Below, piece after piece: positions 32,191 through 43,148 of a stretch of 64,000 nt of DNA (positions are counted from its first letter, which is position 1; each line of letters begins with the position of its first letter). Source of the DNA: Limnanthes douglasii subsp. nivea (Eukaryota > Streptophyta > Magnoliopsida > Brassicales > Limnanthaceae); contig JAUPFV010000001.1 of NCBI GenBank assembly GCA_036936605.1, positions 171,262,386 through 171,326,385 on the forward strand, written 5' to 3'. Position numbers and translations under genes: made by a program. The notes beneath the pieces are model-generated. The model searched no databases. It saw nothing but the letters and a program-made list of their open reading frames with translations, and was not told where the DNA came from.

Positions 32191-34235
32191 CAGCTGCATT
32201 TTCATTCTCTTGTATGTGGTTAAGAAAAAGATATTGGCTGAGCTTCCAGTATCCACCAAAATTCGTCTTATGTCATTGCCCCCAATAGATGCTCCTAGGA
32301 CAACAGCATCTTCATGAGGACCAGCTATATCTCTTAAATCATCTTCATTAAAAATAATGAAATGGAATGGGATTTGCGATTGATAGGAAGTCATGCCTCC
32401 TTCTGGTTGGGTAGCCAAAGTACGAACGTGCCTCTTCCTCGAAGAAGCAGTAGAAGCTGTCATAGTATCCCCTCCGAAAATTGTAAGTGACTCAAAAAAC
32501 TCAATGAGTCCGGAGACTGTCCTAGAACATTCCTCAATGGTACCCACTCTATTTCGAGTTGGATCAGGATCCAAGTATTCGGATTCTACATTAAATTTTT
32601 CAATTATAACCATGGCTTCCTCCGGAGCAGCATTACTTGGACCAACCCGGTGAGCATTGTCAGGCCTATGACCTCCTCTTCTTTTAACGTAAGCCCCCAG
32701 CTTTCCCCTCTCAATCAAGTTCTGAACCTCTTGTTTTAAAGATATACAATCATCGATGCTATGACGAGTATCATTGTGATACTGGCAGAAAGAGTTATTA
32801 CGATGTTCTCTAGAGGATTGTAGTGTGGCTGGTCTTATATAGTGCGCCTCTTCCTTTGTTTTATCATAAATGGTGGTCACACTTTCTTTCAATTCTGTGA
32901 ACCACTCCGGTTGAACCCAAGGCCCTCTTTTATTTCTGGATTGCTGACTCTGAGCAGGTGCAGGATGCTGAGATTGAGCTTTAGCCCTGCCATGCCCCTG
33001 TCCGGTCTCCTTTGCCTTGTTTCCGGACTGATTCTGATTGGGGTTTGGTGCCACCGGGGTAGATCTTACCTGCCTGTGCACCCTTGTTTTCTTTGTTTCA
33101 TCGACGTTAATCTGCTTTCCAACCTGATTCAGCAACCCTCCCCAAGTCATAGCCTTCTTTCTGGTCACCGAATCAGCCAAATTGCCAGGGTTCAAGCCCT
33201 GTCTTAGAGAAGCTATCGCAACCTGCTCGAAGTAGTCAGCCAACCCATTCTTGGTGTTCACAAAACGAATTATATACTCTTTTAAGGATTCATTTGGTTC
33301 CTGGGCACAATAGATTATTGTGTCTCTATTGCCCTTTAGTTATTTACTCCCAACGAACTGCCTTCGAAAGGCCACCCAAAAAGTATCGAAATTCTTGATA
33401 CAGCTTTGTGGTAGGCTGTTATACCATTTTAGAGCACTCCCCGTAAATGATTGGGAGAATGCTCAGCAAAGTAGTTTATCATCGTCATCAAAGTTCATCA
33501 TAAAGTTCTTAAATTGCTCCAAATGGTTGTCCGGATCAGTACTGCCATCGTACTTTTCCATTTTGGTGCTATCAAACCTCTTAGGGAGGTTTCCGGACAT
33601 AATTTTGGAAGATAATGGAGATTGCCTCCAATTTCGGCCACGACTGAACACGGTATCTTCATTGGGAGTTGCAAAGATACCTGGTTCATCGTGGAAAGCG
33701 AAAGGATCCATCAGCATCCGGTCTACATGCCTCCGGCTGTGAGATGACCCTTTGCCAATATTCTTCTTCATCTTTCCATGTCTATCCCTTTTTCTCGAAT
33801 AATTTTTGATCTGTTTTTGCTTCTTTTTAGTTCGTCCCTCATTGCTGCTAGAGGATAAGGATTCTTCAACTCCCTCATCATCCGAAGAGCTATCAGAAGA
33901 TTCTGAGCTTGAGTAAGAACTCTCCACTGGCTTCAACCGGTGAGACTCTTTGGAGCTGGCATGAGTCTTTTTGGTACTCACATGAGTCTTTGAAGGCTCA
34001 TGCTCTCTGGGGTTATCGGTGTGATGAGCAACTGACGCTTTTGACTTTTCTTTCATGCCCATCTTAGCCTTTTTTCCCTCAGAGCTTCTATCTCGCCTTT
34101 TAGCCTATCGCGCTCCTCGATAGTGTATTCATCATTTTCACCCACCACCTCGAGTAAAGCTGGTGGAACTTCTGGGGCGTCCGGATTCATTCGGACTGAT
34201 TTTTGCTGATGGTTTCGAATGCTTGATTCAGGCAC
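32188..34235 (-). pseudogene. Element B gag and protease N-terminus
   Basis: Gag starts NPDAPEVPPALLEVVGE (34235-34053), changes frame near 34060 and continues as an acidic Ser-rich arm. The Retrotrans_gag-like part contains RFDSTKMEKYDGSTDPDNHL and FKNFMMNFDDDDKLL, then stops at a TGA near 33460 and a TAA near 33340. The frame 33261-32188 gives the C-terminal capsid region, a CQYHNDTRHSIDDC zinc-binding motif and the protease core ILVDTGSSANIFF (catalytic Asp intact). As virion-like particle and protease genes they would package the RNA and process the polyprotein. At least one frameshift and two stops inactivate this copy. Confidence 0.85.
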
Positions 34236-34238
34236 CGT

Positions 34239-34261
34239 CGTGCTCCCACTGAGGTCGCCAA
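34239..34261 (-). promoter_or_regulatory. Primer-binding site of element B
   Basis: Element strand reads aattggcgacctcagtggga just inside the 5' LTR; same site as in element A. Confidence 0.7.
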
Positions 34262-34263
34262 TT

Positions 34264-34670
34264 TGGTGTGGTTAATTTATGTTTGAGGGTAATTAGGTAA
34301 TTTGTTCAGAGTTTTGTGGAAGTTTATAGATATTTAATATTTTGAATAGAGAGTAGAGGGAGAATTAAGCTGCATGGTTGCAGTTAATTTTCATTACCCA
34401 CATTTAATGTAGGTGGTTGGGTATTTATACCCTTACATTTGGGCCTTATGGGTTTTCGGGTCATGTTTAATGGACCCGGGTCATGTTTAAAGACCCATGA
34501 GCTCTTAGTGGGAGAGCAAGTAGCTTAGTCAAGAAGTGTTTAGGTTTTTTAGTACTTCTGTCATAGTCCGAACAGTCCAATGAGCTAAGTGTTCGAAGTG
34601 GTCTGTCCGATCCGGAGGCCTTGGACCGATCTGTCCCTGTCCGGGGAGTAAGCAGAATTCGGACTCATCG
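34264..34670 (-). repeat. 5' LTR of element B
   Basis: 407 bp. Its outer base is G (tcatcg) instead of the expected A, yet the gactt duplication follows at once, so the boundary is secure. TATA (element strand tataaata) at 34422-34429. Confidence 0.93.
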
Positions 34671-34675
34671 GACTT
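34671..34675 (-). repeat. Element B target-site duplication, right (gactt)
   Basis: Exact match to 24269-24273; joins element C sequence 24273 to 34676. Confidence 0.9.
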
Positions 34676-34743
34676 AATAGCCCCTAATCATTATTCGAAC
34701 CGTTTCATCTTCCCCAAAAGAAAAACTCAAGTGGTTTTATCTC

Positions 34744-34751
34744 TATATAAA
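34744..34751 (+). promoter_or_regulatory. TATA-like box before element C aORF
   Basis: tatataaa about 100 nt upstream of the position homologous to the A/B aORF start (34846). Its G-box partner is now 10.4 kb away, beyond the B insertion. Confidence 0.45.
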
Positions 34752-34845
34752 CATGTTTTAGTGTTTGGTTTCTCATAACTAGAACCATTTTTTAGAGAGA
34801 AAAAGCTTGATTTTTTTTTATTTTACTCTATATTTAAGAAGTTAT

Positions 34846-36809
34846 ATCTTCACAGCTAGAACATATTTGATTAAAAGAGATTGGTTAAACCTATCGGACT
34901 TAAAGAAAGCAAGAAAAGAGGCAAGACAAGAGGAAAGCATCACAGTCGGACTCCCAGCTTCTCACGGTGGAGTGGTTAGCCTAATGGTGCCAAAATATGA
35001 TAAGAGCCCATGATCATCCAGAACATCGGTAACGCAAAAAATCCCTTTCATTCCTACATTATCTACTCTAGAATCTGAACCTTCAGTTCAAGCATCTTTA
35101 GATTCTTCTCCTAAGAGAAAAACTGTTTCTAGTGTTAGGAAACCCTTATCTTTCATAGCCATGGGATCAGATACAGCAGAGGTCACGCCCTGGAGAGTTA
35201 CTCGACTCTCCAAATCTAAAGGCACCCTTTCTTTTTCTAAAAATATTAGTTTGGATGCATTAAAGTCTATTGCCTAATCCCTAGTAAATCCGGACAACAT
35301 GACTCTCCATAATGAGGCCACCCAAGTTGAAAAAGAGGCCACAAGTTCTAAGTTGACCAAACAACGGTTAACCATAATGGAGGAAGTTATGAAGGAAAGT
35401 GGGAAAGACACCCCACTGGAATCATCGGGACATATAGAAAATACTATGCTGGATCGGTCCAACAGGGAAAAAGTGGTGTTGTCAAACACCGAACAGCTTC
35501 CGAAGTGTCTTGGAGGAAAAGTGGGGACTAATTTTCACAAGGTCAACGTAAAATATTTGTTGGTCCTTCAAAATATTTCCTATGTGTATACACACACCGT
35601 CGAGCTGGATCGGATAAGGACAAAGTGGGGGTTCCCAAACTCTGTCAAGGTTAGTATTTCAGTTACTCTGGAGACTCTTTTAGACTGCAAAGCTAACGAA
35701 CTGGTGGTATACACCAAAGTGCTAAACTGGGGACTTCGTTTCCCCTTGGACCTGGAAGTAGTTCGATACTTCCATCTGATTAAGCTTTGCCCCAACCAAC
35801 TGAGTCTGAATGCCTGGTATACCCTTCCAGCCAGCATCATTGCTTCGAGGCTATCAAAAATTCAATTACCCATAGTGCAATTTGATGTCGTTGCTGGAAA
35901 AGCTACCTTTGCCAAATTGAACCAATGGGCATCAGAAAAGTGGGGACTTGGTTTTCATAATTGTTTCACCTCGGGAAATATGTAGAGGGCTCACATGTGG
36001 AACACCGCTGGAAGTAGAGACCTCACTTGGGAACAATTGACCACTCCCTCTCCATCAGATATCATCCTTAGAAGGACAGAGGAAAAGGATAACAAGCTGT
36101 ACTTACCATCCCAGAGTAAAGCTCCTAGTCATCTGGACAAGATGAAGAAGAAGAAAAAGAAGAATACTGGAACCAACCCATCTCTCCAGAATCCCGAAGC
36201 TATCAGTTCGGAGCACACTGAAGGGATAAATGTTGTCTTGTTGGAAGCTGTGGATGCAACTGTTGGGGAAACTGGGGAACCAGACCAACCCCCTTATCCT
36301 AAGAAGAGGGGTCATAAAAGTCCCAAAGAAGGCGATGACCGAAGAACAGGGAAGAAGAACAAGAGTAACCTAGTGTTAGAGGTAATTCTCCGGGCCGTGG
36401 TTGACAATCCTACACTCCCACCGGATGTTCCTCCACAGGTGGAGGCACCAGCTGACCCTTCTTCTCCAATGTTTACCATGGCTAACCAACCATTTATTGA
36501 AGAAGAGGTCAACTTGATGAGTTTCGAAACATTTACTTCAGTGACCTGGATAAGGATGATTTTGCTGGATCCTTTCCTTAGCCCATTATTTCCAATACCG
36601 TCACTTACAATGACGAACCTTTTGAGGTGTCAAGCGAACAGGACACCTTAGGTTATGTAGTTTTGGGATTTATTTGGCCGCTAATGGATTTAGAGAGGCA
36701 GTTTAAGGAGCAAGTTGAGAACATCGGTACTCTCACTGCAACAAACCAGAGTTTGAAGAGCTCATTTATTTCGTACGAACTCTTTTTTCTTCATATGGCT
36801 AATTTTTAA
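34846..36809 (+). pseudogene. Antisense ORF (aORF) of element C, deleted and decayed
   Basis: The homologous start codon is ATC (IFTARTYLIKRDWLNLSDL). One frame continues to about 36651 with stops near 35011, 35275 and 35983. The central domain is clear in 35299-35985 (NFHKVNVKYLLVLQNISY, FPLDLEVVRYFHL, PNQLSLNAWYTLP). About 110 residues plus the intron are missing between QFDVVAG and KATFAKLNQWA, an in-frame deletion relative to A. The C-terminus keeps only the first part of the coiled coil (36627-36809). It sits downstream of a promoter split by element B. Confidence 0.75.
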
Positions 36810-37207
36810 CTGGTATTTAATTTCTCCGACTTGTTTAATAAATGTTTAATTTATTAAATCACTTCATTTTGAAGGATGAAAGTGTTGAATAACTCTAATT
36901 CTGAGTGTTTAATAAATCTAATTAAGTGTTTAATAAATCTGATCACCTAAAATATACCTCATTTGAGAGCCGGGGTGTTTAATAAGTATCCAATTTATCT
37001 AATCTCCTCATACTACTCACAACAATTTTGAAGAAGGAATAAGATACCATTGATTAAAAACCGGACACCTCATTAAAACCTCCCTGCACCACCAGGATAG
37101 GAAAGAGTATGCCCTGTTATATTTACACTGAGGTATGGGAAGGTAAATATTTACAAGCGAGTTTTATTCTGAATACAACCTGAGATGTTCAATGTTTCAT
37201 GGATGCT
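36810..37207. other. Convergent spacer of element C
   Basis: Non-coding, with repeated gtgtttaataaatct words (about 36880-36950), counterpart of the A and B spacers. Near 37060 it contains the conserved aaccggacacctcattaaaa block also found at about 11889 and 28460. Confidence 0.5.
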
Positions 37208-40200
37208 TCAAAACTCTGCCCTCCTTACCTTGAAGTCGATATGTTCCTGGCTTGACTCTTTCACTAACCATATAAGGGCCTTCCCAGTTCGTAGCCAGTT
37301 TCCCAAACTGTCTTTCTTTAGTATGCAAAAGGCCTTTCTTAAGACTTTGTCTCCCAATTGGAAATCTCTTGATTTAGCTTGGGATGCAAATCTGCTTCTC
37401 ATTAAACCCAATAGTGTGTTTTTCTTAAATATGCCTTGATCCTTTTTTAGTTAATCAAATCCAACTGATTCCTAACGGCCATATCATTTGCCTGTTTGGA
37501 ATATTTTTGGATCCTGAAGGATGGTAAAGTAGCTTTTATGGGTGTGATTGCATGCATCCCATAAATGAGGGAAAAAGGGGATTCTTTTGTAGCAGTCTGG
37601 GGAGTAGTTCGGTAACCCCACGATACTTCTTGAAAATAACTTGGCCACTTTTCTGCAGCTCCTTCTAGATTCTTTTTTAACCCTGAAAAGATCGTTCGAT
37701 TAGCAACTTCAACTTTCCCATTACCCTGAGGGTGGAAAGGGGAAGAAAAACAGTGTTGAATTCCTTTGGAAGTGCAAAATATATCCATATCTTTATTATC
37801 AAATTGTGGCCCACTGTCTATAGTGATTCTCCGGAGAATTCCGAATCAGCAACATATGTTGGATATAATAAATTTTATGATCGCCTTAGAAGTGGTTCCA
37901 ACTAAGGGTGCTGCTTCCATGAACTTAGAGAGGAGGCCCAACTAAATCCAAATCCCATCTATCAAAATGTATGGGTTCAGATATAGGGTTCCATAGAAAC
38001 TGCTGGCGTATGGATTTCATTCCCATATCTCTCGCAAGGATCACACCTCTTGACTATATCTTTGGCATCTGCCATTATTGTTGGCCAGTAGTATCCTACT
38101 AACAAAATTCTTCTGATTAAGGCCTTATAGCCACAGTATGTTGATCCTTGTCTATCATGCAATTTAGATAAGATATTTTGGGATTCATCAAAGCTTAAAC
38201 AGTATAGAAGAGGCCTGCTGAAAGATTTTTTATCAAGAATTTCCCTCAAAACCAGGAAACTATGAGCCTTGTATTTGATTTTTTTGGCTAAGATCTTGTC
38301 CGGAGGTAAAACGCCATCGGAAATAAATAGATGTATATCAAATATCCAATATTTTGGTGATAGGCCAGATACACTCAAACTTTATTCACACTCACCCTCT
38401 TTCTCTTGGATTGAAACTATGGAGGGGCATTCTTTCATAATAATCCAAGGGTAGCCTTCAGAATAAGCTATCAAGGCTAAAGAATCCGCCATAGTATTCT
38501 CCGATCTATGCACATGCTCATACTGGATACTTTTAAAACTTATGGAAACTTCTCTCAACACCTGGAGATACTTTATTAACTGGTATTTTTTTTGTTTCAG
38601 ATTGCCCTTGAGCTTGATTAATAAGTAACTTGGAGTCACTAACTAACCGAACCCTTTTTGCTCCACATATCTGAGCTAGTCTTAGTCCAGCGATGATTGC
38701 TTCATATTCTGACTCATTTTTAGATTCCATGAAACCAAAATATATAGCCTGATACATGGTATCACCATAAGAGGAAGTTAAACAAATTCCAGCCCCACAT
38801 CCAATAATATTACACCGACCGTTTGTTCGGATTAACCACTTTTTCTTAGACTTGTTTTCTTGTTCTTGTTTATGAGGCCTTTCAGTATGAAATTCTACCA
38901 AGAAATCAGCTATAGGTTGAGCTTTAATTGCAGTTCGGGGTGCAAAATAAATATCATAATCTCCAAGCTCAACTGACCATTTAGTCATTCTTCATGATAT
39001 GTCAGTTTTTTGTAGAACATTCTTTAAGGGGAAAGACGTCTGAATCGTGATCGAGTGTGCTTGAAAATAAGGCCTCATTTTTCTAGCTGCTATTACCAAT
39101 ACCAAGGCTAGTTTCTATAACTTTAAATACCTTTTTCTGCTTCCAGTAAACTCTTGCTCATGTAATAAACTGGACAAGGATAGTTATCCACTTCCCTTAC
39201 TAGAACAGCACTTACAACATAATCGGATACAGCCAAATACATAAAAAGCTTCTCCCCTTGAATAGGTTTGAATAACATCTTAGGTGAAGATAAATGATTT
39301 TGATCTCAAGAAAAGCTTGATCACACTATGGGGACCAATTGAAAACTTTGGTATTCCTCAAAACTTGAAAAAATTGAGCACATTTGTCAGACGACCTTGA
39401 AATAAACTTATTTAATGCAGTCAACCATGCGTTAACCTATGAACTTCTTTAGTATTCCGGGGAGGATCCATAGCCAATAGAGCATCTAGTTAATCTGGAT
39501 CAGCATGTATGCCTTTTTCACTTACGACATAGCCTAAAAACTTACCATATAATTTTAGGTTGATGTCTTCCACGTTAGAAAACGTCTCTTGAAGATCGGA
39601 TATGTGTTCTTCCTCTTCAAGGCTTTTCACCATCCTATCATCTATATATGCTTCCATGTTTTTGCCAATCTGAGTTGCAAAAGTATCATTTACCAATCGC
39701 TAATAAGTAGCACCAGTATTCTTCAACCCAAATGGCAAAACCTTATAATAATGAAGCCCTCTATCTGTAATAAAGGTTTTGTAGTTGTGATCGTTTGAAT
39801 CTACTTGTATTTGATTGTACCCGGAAAATACATCCATGAAAGACAACAACTTGTTCCAAAAGGTAGAGTCCACTAACTGATCTATCCGAGGAACGGGATA
39901 AGGATCTTAGGGACATGCCTTATTAAGATCAGTGAAGTCAATACACGTTCCTACTTGCCATTCTTTTTCTTGACCAAAACAGGGTTGGCAATCCACAATG
40001 GGTACTGAGATTCTTTGATGTTTCCCATTTTGGTCAACCGATCAACTTCTTGCACAATCACATCTGTTTTTTCTTTGGAAAATGATGTTCTTCTTTGTAC
40101 GACTCGTCCAACATCAGTTCGGACTAAAACTTTATGACAAATTACCTTAGCGGGTACTTTAGTTACATCATCATCACACGATGCAAACACCTGTAAATTG

Positions 40201-40768
40201 TCCGACAATAAAGACAATAGCTTTTGCTTCAAACTTATTGGCAACTTAGTACCAATATTAACATTTTTTCGTTTGCTAGGAAATGGACTTCAAGTTCTTC
40301 TATAGGTATTATAGCACTAGGAGCGTCCTGTGGATCATTAATTTTATTATCATCAGTGAAAGGCTCCAATAGTTTCCATTCTTTGTTAACTTTGACTGCC
40401 TCTAAAGACTTTGAGGCAAGAACCGTCATATAGCATTCTCTAGCCACCTTCTGACTGCTTCGGACAACACCCACTTGTGCAACCACAACATACTTCAAGC
40501 ATTGATGGACATTAGAGGCTACAACATACATCCTGGAGAGCCAAGATCTCCCAAAGATAGCATTGTAAGATGTTGGGCAGTTAACCACAACAAATAAGAC
40601 CTTCGCCGTTTTCTTGAAGGGTCCTTTGCCGAATAATACTTCCTCCTCAAATTCTCTAATTACATCTGCTAAATTCCAAGTGGATCCCACAATAGTTTTG
40701 TTCGAAAGTTGAACAATCGAGAGATTTTTCATCTGTTTATAGGTATTTAAAAACAATATGTTTGTCAA
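37208..40768 (-). pseudogene. Element C protease linker, RT, RNase H, integrase
   Basis: Fragments in element order: protease-RT linker (40768-40235, NAIFGRSWLSRMYVVAS), RT start (40244-39951, LTKMGNIKESQYPLW), RT with YIDD (39696-39490), RNase H (38988-38382, with IRTNGRCNIIGCGAGICL where the catalytic Asp is Asn, and NTMADSLALIAYSEGYPW), integrase zinc finger (38378-37977), integrase core with ITIDSGPQFDNK near 37815 and the C-terminal part (37788-37208). A deletion near 37935 removes the residues between GLDLVG and SKW. Multiple stops and frameshifts; dead. Confidence 0.83.
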
Positions 40769-40858
40769 ACTTCATGTGTCAATCAAGATGACGTAATTCA
40801 TTTTCTTCTACTGATGCCCATATCACCATACCGTCTTCGTCAGACCCCGCAATATCTC

Positions 40859-42765
40859 TTAATTCATTCTCATAAAAAAACTATGATAGGAGCTGGAGTT
40901 TGGTGTGGACATACTTCCATCCAGCTTAGTAGCCAAGCTGTTAACATGCCTCTTTCTTGAACAACTTGAAGGCGTTCTCACTGTATCTCCCCCAAATATG
41001 GTTAATGATTTAAAATAGTTTATCAGATCGGAAACAATGGCATTCTTGTCCACTATCGCCACTATTTGATTCTGATCCAGATCTGGATCAAGGTACTCTG
41101 AATCCACATCAAACCTTTCAACAATCACCATAGTATCCTCCTGTCTGGATGTTCCAATGGATACCGAAAGAGTCGCTCGGGGAGTATTGGTGTTGGATGG
41201 TGCATTATCCGACATACTTCCCTTTTTTTTAACATAAGTGCCCAATTTACCCATTCTGATAAGATTCTGCACCTCTTGCTTTAAGGCTATGCAATCATGG
41301 GTATCATATCCCACATCATTATGATATTTGCAGAACCAGGTACTTCGGGTTTCTCTAAGAGGCTGTAGTGGAGTTGGCCTTCTAAAATGTACATCATCTC
41401 TGGTCTTGTCATAGATTGTTGCTATAATTTCCCCATTTTACTTCGAACTTGTTGGTTTTGGTTGGATTGATTCTGCTTGGGCCGATGAAATCCCTGCTCG
41501 GCCTCATTTGATCTATAACCGGACTGATTTTTTTCAAAGTTGATCTACTATGGTGGTGGATCTGTTTTAACGAGGCACTCTAGACTTCTTAGTTTTTTCA
41601 ACGTTAATCTGCTTCCTAACTTGATTTAAAGTCACCTAAATGTCATTGTTTTTTCCCGGGTCACCGAATCAGCCAAATTACCCGAACTCAAACCTTATCT
41701 TAAAGAGGAGATTGCAACATGTTCGAAACAGTTAGCTAGCCCATTTTTTGTATTTACAAACCTGCTAATATATTATTTCAGACACTCGTTCGGTTCTTGG
41801 GCACAACGGATAATCGTATCACCATTACCTTTAAGTTATTTGCTTCCAACAAATTGTCTCCGAAATGCAACCCATAATATATCAATTTTTCTTATAGATC
41901 CCTGAGGGAGACTATTATACCATTTGAGGAAATTACCTTAAATATTTGATAGATCGCCCTGCATAGCAGCTTGTCATCATCATCAAAGTTCATTATGAAG
42001 TTTTTAAATTGTTCGAGATAATTGTCCGGATCGTTGCTTCCATCATACTTTTCCATCTTGGAACTATCAAATCTTTTGGGAAGACGTCCGGAAAGTATCT
42101 TCGAAGACAAATGTGATTGCCTCTAATTTTGGCTACAACTAAACACAGTATCCTCATTCGGAGTAGCAAAAATATCGGGTTCGGACTGGAAGGAAAATGG
42201 ATCAATCAGCAAACGGTCAATATGCTGATCAGCCGACCCTTCATCTTCCCCTCATATTTTTTAAATCTGTCATACCTATCTCTCTTTATTAAATGCTTCT
42301 TTATTGAATGCTTCTTCGAAGACAAATATTTTATAAGCCAACCCTCATTATCATTGATGATACTGACTCTTCAAGTTCTGAATCGTTAGACGAACTATTG
42401 GAAGACTCCGATGTGGAACTCACAATCCGCTTGGACTGATGTATTTTCTTGGAGCTGAGATGAGTTTTTACGAACTTCTCATTCTCACTCGGATTATCAG
42501 TAGGATGGAGTGATGATGCACCAGACTTTTCTTTGATTCCCTTTTATGCTTGCTTTTGAGCCCTCAAGGCCTCAATTTCAGCCCTCAGTTGACCACACTC
42601 CTCTTCCATGGATATATTCTCGTTACCATTCACATGAGACACAGTGGTGAGCTTATTATTTTATTTCACTACTTCCACCACTGGGGATGGACCATCTTAT
42701 ATATTGGGATCCATCCGAACTACTTTGCCTACTGGTTTTGAATATAGAATTCAGGAACCCTCGTC
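40859..42765 (-). pseudogene. Element C gag remnant
   Basis: The N-terminal arm (about 42765-42300) is Ser-rich and frame-broken. The capsid-like part (42110-41892) matches B: RLPKRFDSSKMEKYDGSNDP and FKNFIMNFDDDDKLLCR. The region 41880-41315 is gag C-terminal half with stops. 41314-40859 encodes the zinc-binding end (DTHDCIALKQEVQNLI) and the linker NTMVIVERFDVDSEYLDPDL up to the protease border (SSCSRKRHVNSLATKLDG). No intact product. Confidence 0.8.
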
Positions 42766-42785
42766 TCCCACTGTGGTCGTCAATT

Positions 42786-43143
42786 TGGTATGGGTAATTT
42801 GTGGTCTGAGGTATTTTAGGGAGTTCGCAAATTGAATATTATTCTTTAAGTAGTAAGTAGTGAGATAAGAGAGGTGTATGCTTGTAGTTAATGTTTTTGG
42901 AAAAAATCTAACCTATTAAACGAAGTTGGTTGGAGTATTTATACTAATTTTGTGACCCATGGGCCTTACGGGTCGGACCCTGCATCTGGTGAATCTTTAA
43001 AGCCCAAATTTTAAATAGTGTTAGCACACAGCTGAGTAATATATTGACTGGTCGGACTATTCTTGATTTGCTTGGTCTAAGATATACCCGACTGCCCCTC
43101 CTCTTTACACAATAATGGCCTTCCAAAATATCTGAACCTCTCA
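42786..43143 (-). repeat. 5' LTR of element C
   Basis: 358 bp, tggtatgggtaattt...gaacctctca (TG...CA). TATA (tataaata on the element strand) at 42936-42943. The PBS (element strand tgacgaccacagtggga) lies just before it at about 42765-42783. Confidence 0.87.
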
Positions 43144-43148
43144 AGCTA
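43144..43148 (-). repeat. Element C target-site duplication, right (agcta)
   Basis: agcta against agtta at 23649-23653, one transition. Confidence 0.6.

Larger units (their letters stand above)
24274..34670 (-). mobile_element. Element B: most complete Tat/Ogre-like gypsy element
   Basis: A 10.4-kb minus-strand element with 407-bp LTRs (24274-24680 and 34264-34670), about 95% identical by eye (about 20 differences), and a perfect gactt duplication. In element order: PBS, gag, protease, RT, RNase H, integrase, convergent spacer, antisense ORF (plus strand), PPT, 3' LTR. The 1043-codon RT-integrase frame is uninterrupted. Gag has a frameshift and at least two stops, and pol has an extra stop before the RT. 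It is the youngest level of the nest and the reference for A, C and D. Confidence 0.94.
23654..43143 (-). mobile_element. Element C: gypsy element inside D, host of B
   Basis: Minus-strand Tat/Ogre-like element: 5' LTR 42786-43143, gag 42760-40859, protease-RT-RNase H-integrase 40768-37208, antisense ORF 34846-36809 (plus strand), PPT 24011 onward and 3' LTR 23654-24010. Element B (24274-34670) is inserted between the aORF promoter and the PPT. Without B it is about 9.1 kb. The LTRs are about 87-88% alike by eye. It inserted into the pol-aORF spacer of D, in the opposite orientation to D. Confidence 0.87.

Noticed and set aside
33320..33742. 140-aa plus-strand ORF opposite element B gag
   Set aside because: It is the complement of coding gag sequence, has no own motif, and lies in a region whose minus-strand protein is clearly recognised.
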